A stretch of 64,000 nucleotides of DNA from JBBSNV01 sp964458605 (GTDB lineage Bacteria; Pseudomonadota; Alphaproteobacteria; Reyranellales; JAQSWP01): assembly GCA_964458605.1 (NCBI GenBank), contig CAYWLS010000017.1, positions 33,546 to 97,545 on the forward strand. Direction: 5' to 3'. How positions within the stretch are numbered: the stretch's first letter is position 1; every line of letters begins with the position of its first letter. Shown here in pieces: positions 45,148 through 53,956 of this stretch. The translations under genes and the position numbers were made by a program. The notes under the pieces were generated by a model. That model was not told the DNA's origin, did not search any database, and worked only from the letters and a program-made list of their open reading frames with translations.

Positions 45148-47487
45148 CTACTCCGCTGCCTTGCGTGCACCGGCCTGCAGCGCCTGCCAGATCTTGGCCG
45201 GCGTCGCGGGCATGTCGATGTGCTTCTGGCCGGTGGTGCGATAGAGCACGTCGACAATGGCGTTGATCACCGCCGGCGGCGAGCCGATGGCGCCGGCTTC
45301 GCCCGCGCCCTTCACGCCCAGCGGATTGGTGGTGCATTTGACGTTGTGCATCGAGAAATCGATGAACGGCAGCAGGTCGGCCCGCGGCATGGCGTAGTCC
45401 ATGAACGAGCCGCTGATCAACTGGCCGCTGTCGCCGTCATAGACGGCATGCTCGCTCAGCGCCTGTCCCAGGCCCTGGGCGATGCCGCCATGCACCTGGC
45501 CCGTCAGCAGCAGCGGATTGAGCGCGCCGCCGAAATCGTCGACCACGGTGTAGCGCTGGATCGCCACCTGGCCGGTGTCGGGATCGATCTCCAATTCGCA
45601 GATATGGCAGCCATTGGGGAAGGTGGCGGCTTCGGGCGTGCGGGTGAACTGGTCGTCCAGGCTCTCGATCTTGCCCCCGTTGTGCCTGGGGTCGCGCGCC
45701 GCCCTGGCCACTTCGAACAGCGAGGCTTTGCGGTCGGTGCCGACGATGCGGAAGCTGCCATCGGCGTATTCGATGTCGGCTTCGGACGCCTCCAGCAGGC
45801 TGCCGGCCACCGCCTTGCCCTTGGCGACGATCTTGTCGGCCGCGCCCATCACCGCCGCACCCCCCACCGGAATGGCGCGGCTGCCGCCGGTCATGCCGTT
45901 GGGCGTGACGTCGGTGTCGCCCTGCACGATGCGGATCTTCTCGGCATCGATGCCCAGCTTATCGGACATGATCTGGGTATAGGCGGTCTCGTGACCCTGG
46001 CCGTTGGTCTGGTTGCTCATGTAGATCGTGACCGTATCGTCGGGATTGAACTTCACGATCGCCGTATCGGGCGTGCCGCCGGAACATTTCTCGACATAGG
46101 TGGCCATGCCGATGCCGCGCAGCTTGCCCTTGCGCTTGCTGTCCGCTTCGCGCGCGGCAAAGCCTTCCCAGTCGGCGCGACGCTGCGCCTCGCCCATCAG
46201 CTTCTCGAATTCGCCCGAGTCGTAGACGTCGGCGAAGGCCGTGGTCCACGGCATGGCCGAAGGCGGTACGAAGTTGCGGCGGCGGATCTCCGCCGGCGTG
46301 ACGCCGACTTCGCGGGCAATATGGTCGACCAGCCGTTCGACCAGATAGGCCGCCTCGGGCCGGCCGGCGCCGCGATAGGCGTCGGTCGGCACGGTGTTGG
46401 TCATCACGCCCTTGACGTTGCAGTAGACGGCGGGCGTCTTGTAGAGACCGGCCAGCATGGTGGTGCCGGCGCCGGTCGGGATGAACGGGCCGAAATTGGA
46501 CAGGTAGCCGCCCATATTGGCCCAGGTGGTGACGCGCAGGCCAAGGAAGCGGTGATCCTTGTCCAGCGCCATCTCGGCCACCGAATAGTGGTCGCGGCCC
46601 TGCACGTCGCTGAGGAAGGCCTCGGAACGGTCGGGGATCCATTTCACGCCGCGCTTCAGCTTGCGGCTGGCCCACACCGCCAGGCATTGCTCGGGATAGA
46701 GGAAGATCTTCATGCCGAAGCCGCCGCCCACGTCGCCGCTGATGCAGCGTAGCTTTTCGGCGGGGATCTGCAGTACGGCGTTGGCGATCTGGCCGTGCAC
46801 CACATGCACGCCCTGGGTCGAGGTGTAGAGCGTGGTGCGGTCGGTGGCTGGATCGTAATCGGCGACCGCGCCGCGCGGCTCCATCGAATTGACCACGACG
46901 CGGTTGTTGACCAGCTCGAGCTTGACGACGCGGGCGGCTTTGACGAAGGCGTCCTCGACGCCCTGGCGATTGCCCAGCTCCCAGTCGAAGCACAGATTGC
47001 CCTTGATGTGGTCCCACACTTGCGGTGCGCCGGACTTGACCGCGTCGACCGACTGGGTGACGGCGGGCAGCGCGTCGTAGTCGATCTCGATCAGCTCGGC
47101 CGCGTCGCGCGCCTGTTCCAAGGTCTCGGCCACCACTAGCGCGACCGGGTCGCCGACATGGCGCACCTTGCCGTTGGCCAGGATCGGCCGCGCCGTATCG
47201 GCGCGGGCGGTGCCGTCGCGGTTCTGGATCGGCACCAGGCAGGGGATGTTGCCCAGCCTGTCGGCCTCGACATCGTCATAGGTCAGCACCGCCAGCACGC
47301 CCGGCGCCTTTTTGGCAGCGGCGGTGTCGATGCGGCCGATGGTGGCGTGGGCGTGCGGCGAGCGCAGCACATAGGCACGCGCAGGCTTGCTCGACAGCTT
47401 GAAGTCGTCGGTATAGCGACCGCCGCCGGACAACAGGCGGGGGTCTTCGACGCGCTTGATCGATTGGCCGATGCCGAACTTCGCCAT
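45148..47487 (-). CDS. CoxL-like (form II) molybdenum hydroxylase large subunit
   Basis: This 779-residue molybdopterin-binding subunit belongs to the xanthine oxidase family. The N-terminus IGQSIKRVEDPRLLSGGGRYTDD, DVGGGFGMKIF near residue 240, and the catalytic Glu region GVKGAGEAGAIGSPPAVINA near the C-terminus are present. The active-site loop reads AYRGAGRPE, the form II type, not the AYXCSFR of true CO dehydrogenase (form I), so CO oxidation is unlikely. AGAGGAGGCACGGC precedes the ATG. No FAD (CoxM) or 2Fe-2S (CoxS) subunit gene is adjacent, so partners must be encoded elsewhere. It probably hydroxylates an aromatic or heterocyclic substrate. Confidence 0.85.
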   Translation of the reverse strand: MAKFGIGQSIKRVEDPRLLSGGGRYTDDFKLSSKPARAYVLRSPHAHATIGRIDTAAAKKAPGVLAVLTYDDVEADRLGNIPCLVPIQNRDGTARADTARPILANGKVRHVGDPVALVVAETLEQARDAAELIEIDYDALPAVTQSVDAVKSGAPQVWDHIKGNLCFDWELGNRQGVEDAFVKAARVVKLELVNNRVVVNSMEPRGAVADYDPATDRTTLYTSTQGVHVVHGQIANAVLQIPAEKLRCISGDVGGGFGMKIFLYPEQCLAVWASRKLKRGVKWIPDRSEAFLSDVQGRDHYSVAEMALDKDHRFLGLRVTTWANMGGYLSNFGPFIPTGAGTTMLAGLYKTPAVYCNVKGVMTNTVPTDAYRGAGRPEAAYLVERLVDHIAREVGVTPAEIRRRNFVPPSAMPWTTAFADVYDSGEFEKLMGEAQRRADWEGFAAREADSKRKGKLRGIGMATYVEKCSGGTPDTAIVKFNPDDTVTIYMSNQTNGQGHETAYTQIMSDKLGIDAEKIRIVQGDTDVTPNGMTGGSRAIPVGGAAVMGAADKIVAKGKAVAGSLLEASEADIEYADGSFRIVGTDRKASLFEVARAARDPRHNGGKIESLDDQFTRTPEAATFPNGCHICELEIDPDTGQVAIQRYTVVDDFGGALNPLLLTGQVHGGIAQGLGQALSEHAVYDGDSGQLISGSFMDYAMPRADLLPFIDFSMHNVKCTTNPLGVKGAGEAGAIGSPPAVINAIVDVLYRTTGQKHIDMPATPAKIWQALQAGARKAAE

Positions 47488-47500
47488 GCCGTGCCTCCTC

Positions 47501-47514
47501 TGAGCCTGGGCTCA
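47501..47514. promoter_or_regulatory. Palindrome upstream of coxL-like gene
   Basis: TGAGCC-TG-GGCTCA has perfect 6-bp arms and ends 14 bases before the coxL-like start, partly overlapping the ribosome binding region. It may be an operator or leader hairpin. Confidence 0.3.
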
Positions 47515-47557
47515 AGCTTAGAACGGCGCGGACGGGTTTCGCTAGGGTGGCCTGCCC

Positions 47558-48430
47558 CTAGAGGACCCCGCCGACGGCGAGCGCGGTCAGAACCAGCCAT
47601 CCGATGACAGCGGCCGCGATCCACGGATCGCCGACCAGGTCGCGCGCGGGGTTCTCGCCCTTGCCGCGGCGGAACACCAGGAACACATAGCGGCCCAGCC
47701 CCAGCCCTGCGGGCAGCGCCGACAACCACAGCAGGCTGGTGCCGTGCTGGCGCATGGTGGCGGGATCGAGCGCGAAGCCCAGATAGAGCCCAAGCGTCAG
47801 CAGCGCCGCCGCTGGCACCAGCAGGTCGAGCAGGCGCGGGTGATAGTGCAGCAATGCGCGCCGCGTTGCCGCGCTGTCGTCGGGCGAGACCATCTCGGCG
47901 CGTCGCTTGGCCAGGCCCAGGAACAGGGTCAGGGCCGCGGCATTGGCCAGCAGCCAGCCCGAGGGCGGGATGCCGACGCCCCAGGTGCCGGCCAGCACCC
48001 GCAGCATGAAGCCCGAGGCGATCGCCAGTACGTCGAGAAAGGCCACGCGCTTCAGCCCGAAACTGTAGGCGGCGTTGAGCAGCAGATAGGCGGCGACCGC
48101 CAGCGCCGCGCGCCAGCCGGCATTGGCCGCCAGGCCGATGGCCAGGATGCCCAGCCCGGCGGCGAAGCGGCGCGCCTGCTCGGCCGCGATGGCGCCGCTG
48201 GCCACCGGCCGCAGGCGCTTGCGCTGATGGGCGCCGTCGGCCCGGGCATCGGTGGCGTCGTTCAGGGCATAGACTGCGGAGGCGGCCAGGCAGAAAGCGA
48301 TGGTCGTCACGGCCACCGCCAGCACCATGGCGCAATCGCTCCAGGCCTCGGCGAACAGCAGGCCGACCAGCACGAATCCGTTTTTCAGCCAATCCAGCGG
48401 CCGGGCGAGGCGGAGATAGTCGCGTAGCAT
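47558..48430 (-). CDS. UbiA-family prenyltransferase, DPPR synthase-like
   Basis: This 290-residue polytopic membrane protein (about eight helices) has the first Asp-rich motif NDATDARAD near residue 61, followed by HQRKRLRPVASG. That stretch matches decaprenyl-phosphate phosphoribosyltransferase (DPPR synthase)-type UbiA enzymes rather than ubiquinone UbiA. Such enzymes transfer phosphoribose to a polyprenyl phosphate, making arabinose or ribose donors for the envelope. The start is the ATG at 48430. It ends 70 bases before the coxL-like start and no other arabinan gene is nearby, so the role is not fixed by context. Confidence 0.75.
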   Translation of the reverse strand: MLRDYLRLARPLDWLKNGFVLVGLLFAEAWSDCAMVLAVAVTTIAFCLAASAVYALNDATDARADGAHQRKRLRPVASGAIAAEQARRFAAGLGILAIGLAANAGWRAALAVAAYLLLNAAYSFGLKRVAFLDVLAIASGFMLRVLAGTWGVGIPPSGWLLANAAALTLFLGLAKRRAEMVSPDDSAATRRALLHYHPRLLDLLVPAAALLTLGLYLGFALDPATMRQHGTSLLWLSALPAGLGLGRYVFLVFRRGKGENPARDLVGDPWIAAAVIGWLVLTALAVGGVL

Positions 48431-48480
48431 CGTCGCCGCAGCATACAGCCAGTCGGTTGCAGCAGGAAATCGAATGCCGC

Positions 48481-48522
48481 GTGCCGCCAGCGCCGCGCCG
48501 CCAGCGTCGCGCCGCCAGCGTT
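48481..48522. repeat. Three 14-bp imperfect tandem repeats
   Basis: GTGCCGCCAGCGCC, GCGCCGCCAGCGTC and GCGCCGCCAGCGTT follow each other at 48481-48522, differing at few positions. They fill part of the gap between the acyl-CoA synthetase and UbiA-family genes and encode no protein of either. A recent replication-slippage array is the simplest reading. Confidence 0.55.
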
Positions 48523-48548
48523 GCGCCACCGCTCGGGCGGCCGCCGAG

Positions 48549-50090
48549 CTAGCTGCCCGCGACGCGTCTTGTATGGCCCTGCCAGAACGGCTCGCGCAGC
48601 TCCTTGCGCTTGATCTTGCCGACCGGCGTCTTGGGCAGCGGCTCGTGGCGGAATTCGACCCGGTGCGGCTTCTTGTAGGAGCCCAGCCTGTCGGCACACA
48701 GCGCGATGATCTCGGCCTCGCTCACCGTGGCCCGGGCGTCGATCGTGCAGACCGCGATCGGCGCCTCGCCCCATTTGTCGTGCGGAATGCCGAACACCGC
48801 CACCTCGATTACCGCCGGATGGTCGGCGATGGCGTTCTCCAGCTCGGCCGGATAGATGTTGAAGCCGCCTGACACGATCATGTCGTTGGCGCGGTCGAGC
48901 ATGTAGAGATAGCCGTTCTCGTCCAGCATGCCGACATCGCCGGTCAGCACCCAGCCGTCGACGATGCGCTCCCGGCTGGCCACTGGATCGCCCCAGAAGC
49001 CGGACATCTGGCCGTCGGTCTTGGCCACGATCTGGCCGGTCTGGCCGAGCGGCAGCGGCTTGTTGTCCTCGTCCCAGATCTGCAGCTCGGCGAAGGGCAG
49101 CGGCATGCCGCAGGCGCGCAGCGGGTTGGAACCCGGCACGTCCCTGGCGAACCATTGGGCCGGTCCCATGATGGCGACCGGCAGCACCTCGGTCTGGCCG
49201 TAGCCTTGGTACATCGCCTTGCCGAAGATCTCGTAGGCTTTGAGCGCGGTGTCGTCGGCGATCGGCGCAGCCGTCACCAGCATGCATTTCAGCGCCGAGA
49301 AATCGCGCTCCCGAATGCGCCCGTCGCGCAGCATCATGTTGAGCATGGTCGGCACCATGAACATGTAGGCGATTTTCTCGCGTTCCATCTGGTCGAGCAC
49401 GCTTGAGGGATCGAACTTGTCGACCATCACGTTGCAGCCGCCGCCCAGCCAGACCGGCGTGAACAGGTAGCCCGAGCCATGGCTGATCGGCCCCAGATGC
49501 AGGCAGGCATCGCCCGGCTCGACCGGCGGGTAGAGATAGAACCAGTCGCGCGCCGCCGCCAGCCAGGCGCGATGCGTATAGGCCACGCCCTTGCTCTTGC
49601 CGGTGGTGCCGCCGGTGTGGCGGATGATGAAATTGTCCTCGTCGCGGATCGGCAGGTCGGGATCGACGTCGGACTGGGCCTGAAGCCACGCCTCGTAGCT
49701 CTCGTCGCGCACGACGATGTGCCTGAGCTCGGGCAACTGGCCGCGGATGGCTTCGATCTCGTGCGCGTAGTTGGCGCTCACCACCACCGCCTTGCAATTG
49801 GTGTGGCCCAGCATGTGCAGATGGGCCTCGGCGCTGTTGCGCGGATAGAGCGGCACGCGCACCGCGTTGGCGATGGCGGCGCCGGCGAAGATATCGGAGG
49901 CCTCGAGGGAATTGTCCTCCAGCACGCCGACGCGGTCGCCCGGTGCGATGCCCAGGCCGATCAGCCCGTTGGCCATGCGCACGCCGCGCCGCCAGGCCTC
50001 GGCGAAGCTGATGCGGCGGCTGCCGTGAACGATGGCTTCCTTGCGGGCATAGAACTGCGCCGAGCGGCGCATCAGGCTACGCACGTCCAT
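48549..50090 (-). CDS. AMP-binding acyl-CoA synthetase
   Basis: This 513-residue adenylate-forming ligase makes an acyl-CoA from a carboxylic acid, ATP and CoA. The P-loop motif HTGGTTGKSKGVAYTH (near residue 159), YGQTE, TGD and IVSGGFNIYPAELE are present, and the adenylation Lys is in KTPVGKIKRKEL. The substrate could be a fatty or aromatic acid. GGGGAGAAACC precedes the ATG. It is the first of three minus-strand genes with the UbiA-family and coxL-like genes, though the gaps of 118 and 70 bases make a common transcript uncertain. Confidence 0.83.
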   Translation of the reverse strand: MDVRSLMRRSAQFYARKEAIVHGSRRISFAEAWRRGVRMANGLIGLGIAPGDRVGVLEDNSLEASDIFAGAAIANAVRVPLYPRNSAEAHLHMLGHTNCKAVVVSANYAHEIEAIRGQLPELRHIVVRDESYEAWLQAQSDVDPDLPIRDEDNFIIRHTGGTTGKSKGVAYTHRAWLAAARDWFYLYPPVEPGDACLHLGPISHGSGYLFTPVWLGGGCNVMVDKFDPSSVLDQMEREKIAYMFMVPTMLNMMLRDGRIRERDFSALKCMLVTAAPIADDTALKAYEIFGKAMYQGYGQTEVLPVAIMGPAQWFARDVPGSNPLRACGMPLPFAELQIWDEDNKPLPLGQTGQIVAKTDGQMSGFWGDPVASRERIVDGWVLTGDVGMLDENGYLYMLDRANDMIVSGGFNIYPAELENAIADHPAVIEVAVFGIPHDKWGEAPIAVCTIDARATVSEAEIIALCADRLGSYKKPHRVEFRHEPLPKTPVGKIKRKELREPFWQGHTRRVAGS

Positions 50091-50176
50091 GGTTTCTCCC
50101 CAGCGTTTCCCTGCGGGTAAGTCTCTGGGACGCTAGGGCGTTGTCAAGCGGCCGCGATCGCTTTGCTTTCGCCGGC

Positions 50177-50698
50177 CTATCGGGGCGGCGGCTGGTTGGG
50201 GATTTGCCGGTAGGCCGGATCGGTCAGGCCGCAGCGCCAGTCGCCGAACTTGGTGCGGTAGCAAAAGCCCGCGCCGTGCGGCGAATCGTAGATGTTGCAG
50301 CTCTTGCCGACGTTGTTGAGGCTGGAATAGGTCGTGACCGTATCGCACTGGTATTTCTTGAAGCTGCCGCGGATCAGATAGATCGGCCCATTGGGGTCGA
50401 CGTCGTCGCGCACATTGCCGGCCGCCTGATCGAACGGAACCAGCGGTCCGATTTCGATGCGGATGTCCTCGAACAGGTAGAGCGGGCCGGTGGCGTTGCC
50501 TTCGCCGTCGCAGGCGAAATAGCGCTTGGCCAGTTCAGGCGTGATCGGCCCGTTCACCGGTTCCTTCTTGGAGTCGCAGGTGACGGGATCGCGGGCGCCG
50601 TACCTGGCGCCGATCCCGGCCTGCGCCAGGGCTGCGCTGCCCGACAGCGCGGCGAACAGGACGAGGACGACCGCCATGCGGATTTGCCGATGCTCCAC
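50177..50698 (-). CDS. Secreted six-cysteine protein, unknown function
   Basis: I do not recognise this 173-residue protein. GTG at 50698 gives a signal peptide with a basic start (MEHRQIRMAVVLVLFAALSG, cleaved near ALAQA). ATG at 50677 is an alternative but lacks the charged n-region. The mature part holds six cysteines (TCDSK, FACDG, YQCDT, SCNIY, FCYRT, RCGL), enough for three disulfides in the periplasm. A Pro-rich tail ends it. It lies 104 bases after an RND pump gene on the same strand, so it might be part of that operon. Confidence 0.6.
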   Translation of the reverse strand: MEHRQIRMAVVLVLFAALSGSAALAQAGIGARYGARDPVTCDSKKEPVNGPITPELAKRYFACDGEGNATGPLYLFEDIRIEIGPLVPFDQAAGNVRDDVDPNGPIYLIRGSFKKYQCDTVTTYSSLNNVGKSCNIYDSPHGAGFCYRTKFGDWRCGLTDPAYRQIPNQPPPR

Positions 50699-50802
50699 AA
50701 GGTCGCCCCGATCCGTGCCGCTCCCTGCGACGGCGCGATTCGTATCATGGGCATGGAAAGAGCGTCCATCGCGCCGCCAGCGGAGTCCGCCGGCGAACGG
50801 CG

Positions 50803-53800
50803 CTATTCGGCCGCCTTGCTGAGGATGCGCTGGGCGGTCGACTGGTGCGGACGGGCGTGGTGGCGCCGCCGCTTCAGCCAGTGGCTCAGCCGGTCGAGAT
50901 AGAGATAGACGATCGGCGTGGTGAACAGGGTCAGCACCTGCGACAGCGCCAGGCCGCCGACGATGGCGAAGCCCAGCGGCTGGCGGATCTCGGCGCCGGT
51001 TCCCGTGCCCAGCATCAGCGGCACGCCGCCCAGCATGGCCGCCATGGTGGTCATCATGATCGGTCGGAAGCGGATCAGGCAGGCGTGGTAGATCGACTCG
51101 CGCGGCGTCATGCCCTGGTTGCGCTCCGCCTCGAGCGCGAAATCGATCATCATGATGGCGTTCTTCTTGACGATGCCGATCAGCAGGATCATGCCGATCA
51201 GCGCGATCACGCTGAGATCGAAGCCGAAGATCATCAGGATCAGCAGCGCGCCGACGCCGGCCGAGGGCAGGGTCGACAGGATCGTGATGGGGTGGATGTA
51301 GCTCTCGTACAGCACGCCCAGGATGATGTAGACCGCCAGCAGCGCGGCGGCGATCAGGTAGGGCGTGCTGGCCAGCGATTGCTGGAATGCCTGCGCGGTG
51401 CCCTGGAAGGTGCCCAGGATGGTGGCCGGCATGCGCAGCTCGGCCTGCGCCTTCTTCACCGCCTCGACCGCGTCGCCCAGCGCGTGGCCCGGCGCCAGGT
51501 TGAACGACAGGGTGACGGCCGGGAACTGGCCCTGGTGGCTGATCGACAGGTAGTTGGTCTTGGTGGTGTCGATCTTGACGAAAGTCGAGAGCGGCACCTG
51601 CGCGCCGGTGATCGGCGATTTCAGGAAGATCTTGTCCAGGCTGCGCGGATCGCCCTGCAGCTTGGGATCGATCTCCAGCACCACGTGATACTGGTTGAGC
51701 GGCGTGAAGAACTGCGCCACCTGGCGCTGGCCGAAAGCGTCGTACAGCGTATCGTCGATCAGCTGCGGCTGGATGCCGAAGCGGGCGGCGGTGGCGCGGT
51801 CGACCGTCATGTTGACCACCGAGGCGCTGGATTGCTGGTCGGTGGCGACGTCGCGCAGCTCGGGCAGGGTGCGCAGCCTGGCCATCAGCAGCGGCGCCCA
51901 GTGGTTCAGTTCCTCGATGTCCGAATCCTGCAGCGTGTACTGGTACTGCGTCTTGGAGGTGCGGCCGCCGACATTGATGTCCTGCGCCGCCTGCAGATAG
52001 AGGCTGATGCCCTCGACCGCGGCGGCCTTGCGGCGCAGCCGCGCGATCACTTGGTCGACCGGCGTCTTGCGCCCGGGCTTGGGCTTCAGGCTGACGTAGA
52101 AATGCCCGACATTGACCGCCGAGGCGCCGCCGCCGGAGCCCAGCGAGGAATGGAAATCGGCCACGTCGGGATCGGCGGCGATGATGTCCGCCAGCGCCTG
52201 CTGCTTCTGCTCCATCTGACGGAAGGAAATATCCTGCGCCGCCTCGGAGACGCCCGAGATCAGCCCGGTATCCTGCTGCGGGAAAAAGCCCTTCGGGATG
52301 GCGATGTACAGCCCGACCGTGGTGCCGATCGCCAGCAGCAGGGCGCACAGGGTCAGGAACTGATGGTTCAGCACGGCGCGCAGCGCCCGGGCGTAGCCGT
52401 CGCGCATGGCGTCGAAGCCGCGCTCGATGAAGCGATAGACCGCGCCGTGCCGGGCGTGGCGCTCGTCCTTGAGGAAGCGCGAGCACATCATCGGCGTCAG
52501 GGTCAGCGACACGATGGCCGACAGCACGATGGTCAGGGTCACCGTGATGGCGAATTCGTGGAACAGCCTTCCGACGATGCCGCCCATCAGCAGCAGCGGA
52601 ATGAACACGGCGATCAGCGAGCAGCTGATCGAAATGATGGTGAAGCCGATTTCGCCCGCGCCCTTCAGCGCGGCCTCCATCGGCTTCATGCCCTCCTCGA
52701 TGTGCCGCATGATGTTTTCGATCATCACGATGGCGTCGTCGACCACGAAGCCGACCGAAATGGTCAGCGCCATCAGCGACAGATTGTCGAGGCTGTAGGT
52801 CAGCAGGTACATGCCAGCGAAAGTGCCGAGCAGGGCCAGCGGCACGGTGATGCTGGGGATCACCGTGGCCCAGAAGTTGCGCAGGAACAGGAAGATCACG
52901 CCCACCACCAGCGCGATGGTGATTCCCAGGGTGATTTCCACGTCGTCGACCGAGGCGCGGATGGTCTTGGTGCGGTCGACCAGGATGTTGGTCTCGATCG
53001 AGGGCGGGATCGAGGCGCGCAGCCGCGGCAGCGCCTCGTTGATGCGGTTGACCACGTCGATCACGTTGGCGCCGGGCTGGCGGAACACGCCCAAGGTGAT
53101 GCCGCGCTTGCCGTTTTCCCAGGATGCCAGCCGCGTATCCTCCGGCCCGTCGACGGCGCGGCCGACGTCGCGCACGCGGATCGGCGCGGCGTTCTTGTAG
53201 GCGATGATCAGGTCCTGGTACTGGCTCGACTGGAGCAGCTGGTCGTTGTTGTAGATGGTGAAGCTCTGGAACGGTCCGTCGAAGCTGCCTTTGGGATTGT
53301 TGACCGTGGCCATGGCGATGGCGTTGCGCAGGTCTTCCAGCCCCAGCCCCATATTGGCGAGCTTGGCGGGATCGACCTGGAGCCGCACCGCCGGCTTCTG
53401 CTGACCGAAGATGATGACCTGCGACACGCCGTCGATCTGCGAGATCTGCTGCGCCAGGATGGTGTCGGCGTAGTCGTCGACCACGGTCAGCGGCTGGCTG
53501 TCGCTCTGCACCGACATCAGCAGGATCGGCGCGTCGGCCGGGTTGACCTTGCGGTAGCGCGGCGGGCTGGGCAGGTTCTTGGGCAACTGGCCGCCGGCGG
53601 CGTTGATCGCCGACTGGATGTCCTGCGCCGCCGCGTCGATGTCGCGATCGAGCTCGAACTGCACCGTGATGCTGGTGGCGCCCATCGCCGAGGTCGAGGT
53701 CATCTGAGTGACGCCGGCGATCTGCGAGAACTGGCGCTCCAGCGGCGAGGCGACCGACGAGGCCATGGTGTCGGGACTGGCGCCGGGCAGGTTGACGTTG

Positions 53801-53940
53801 ACCTGGATGGTGGGGAAGTCGACTTCCGGCAGTGGTGCCACCGGCAGGAACGGATAGGCGACCAAGCCGAAGATGAACAGCCCGGCAGTCAGCAGCGAGG
53901 TGGCGATCGGCCGGCGGATGAAGGGCGTGGAGATGCTCAC
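50803..53940 (-). CDS. RND efflux transporter (HAE1 type)
   Basis: This 1045-residue proton-driven inner-membrane pump has the Asp pair in GFVVDDAIVMIEN near residue 400, twelve helices and the standard start STPFIRRPIATSLLTAG. It differs from the two MdtBC-like pumps in the window and works as a homotrimer with the adaptor upstream (16-base gap). The adaptor-pump pair is divergent from a LysR regulator, which probably controls it. Substrate unknown. Confidence 0.87.
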   Translation of the reverse strand: MSISTPFIRRPIATSLLTAGLFIFGLVAYPFLPVAPLPEVDFPTIQVNVNLPGASPDTMASSVASPLERQFSQIAGVTQMTSTSAMGATSITVQFELDRDIDAAAQDIQSAINAAGGQLPKNLPSPPRYRKVNPADAPILLMSVQSDSQPLTVVDDYADTILAQQISQIDGVSQVIIFGQQKPAVRLQVDPAKLANMGLGLEDLRNAIAMATVNNPKGSFDGPFQSFTIYNNDQLLQSSQYQDLIIAYKNAAPIRVRDVGRAVDGPEDTRLASWENGKRGITLGVFRQPGANVIDVVNRINEALPRLRASIPPSIETNILVDRTKTIRASVDDVEITLGITIALVVGVIFLFLRNFWATVIPSITVPLALLGTFAGMYLLTYSLDNLSLMALTISVGFVVDDAIVMIENIMRHIEEGMKPMEAALKGAGEIGFTIISISCSLIAVFIPLLLMGGIVGRLFHEFAITVTLTIVLSAIVSLTLTPMMCSRFLKDERHARHGAVYRFIERGFDAMRDGYARALRAVLNHQFLTLCALLLAIGTTVGLYIAIPKGFFPQQDTGLISGVSEAAQDISFRQMEQKQQALADIIAADPDVADFHSSLGSGGGASAVNVGHFYVSLKPKPGRKTPVDQVIARLRRKAAAVEGISLYLQAAQDINVGGRTSKTQYQYTLQDSDIEELNHWAPLLMARLRTLPELRDVATDQQSSASVVNMTVDRATAARFGIQPQLIDDTLYDAFGQRQVAQFFTPLNQYHVVLEIDPKLQGDPRSLDKIFLKSPITGAQVPLSTFVKIDTTKTNYLSISHQGQFPAVTLSFNLAPGHALGDAVEAVKKAQAELRMPATILGTFQGTAQAFQQSLASTPYLIAAALLAVYIILGVLYESYIHPITILSTLPSAGVGALLILMIFGFDLSVIALIGMILLIGIVKKNAIMMIDFALEAERNQGMTPRESIYHACLIRFRPIMMTTMAAMLGGVPLMLGTGTGAEIRQPLGFAIVGGLALSQVLTLFTTPIVYLYLDRLSHWLKRRRHHARPHQSTAQRILSKAAE

Positions 53941-53956
53941 GGGCGAGGGCCTGTCG

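Noticed and set aside
45148..47487. Aerobic CO dehydrogenase (form I CoxL)
   Set aside because: The loop reads AYRGAGR rather than AYXCSFR and coxS/coxM are missing.
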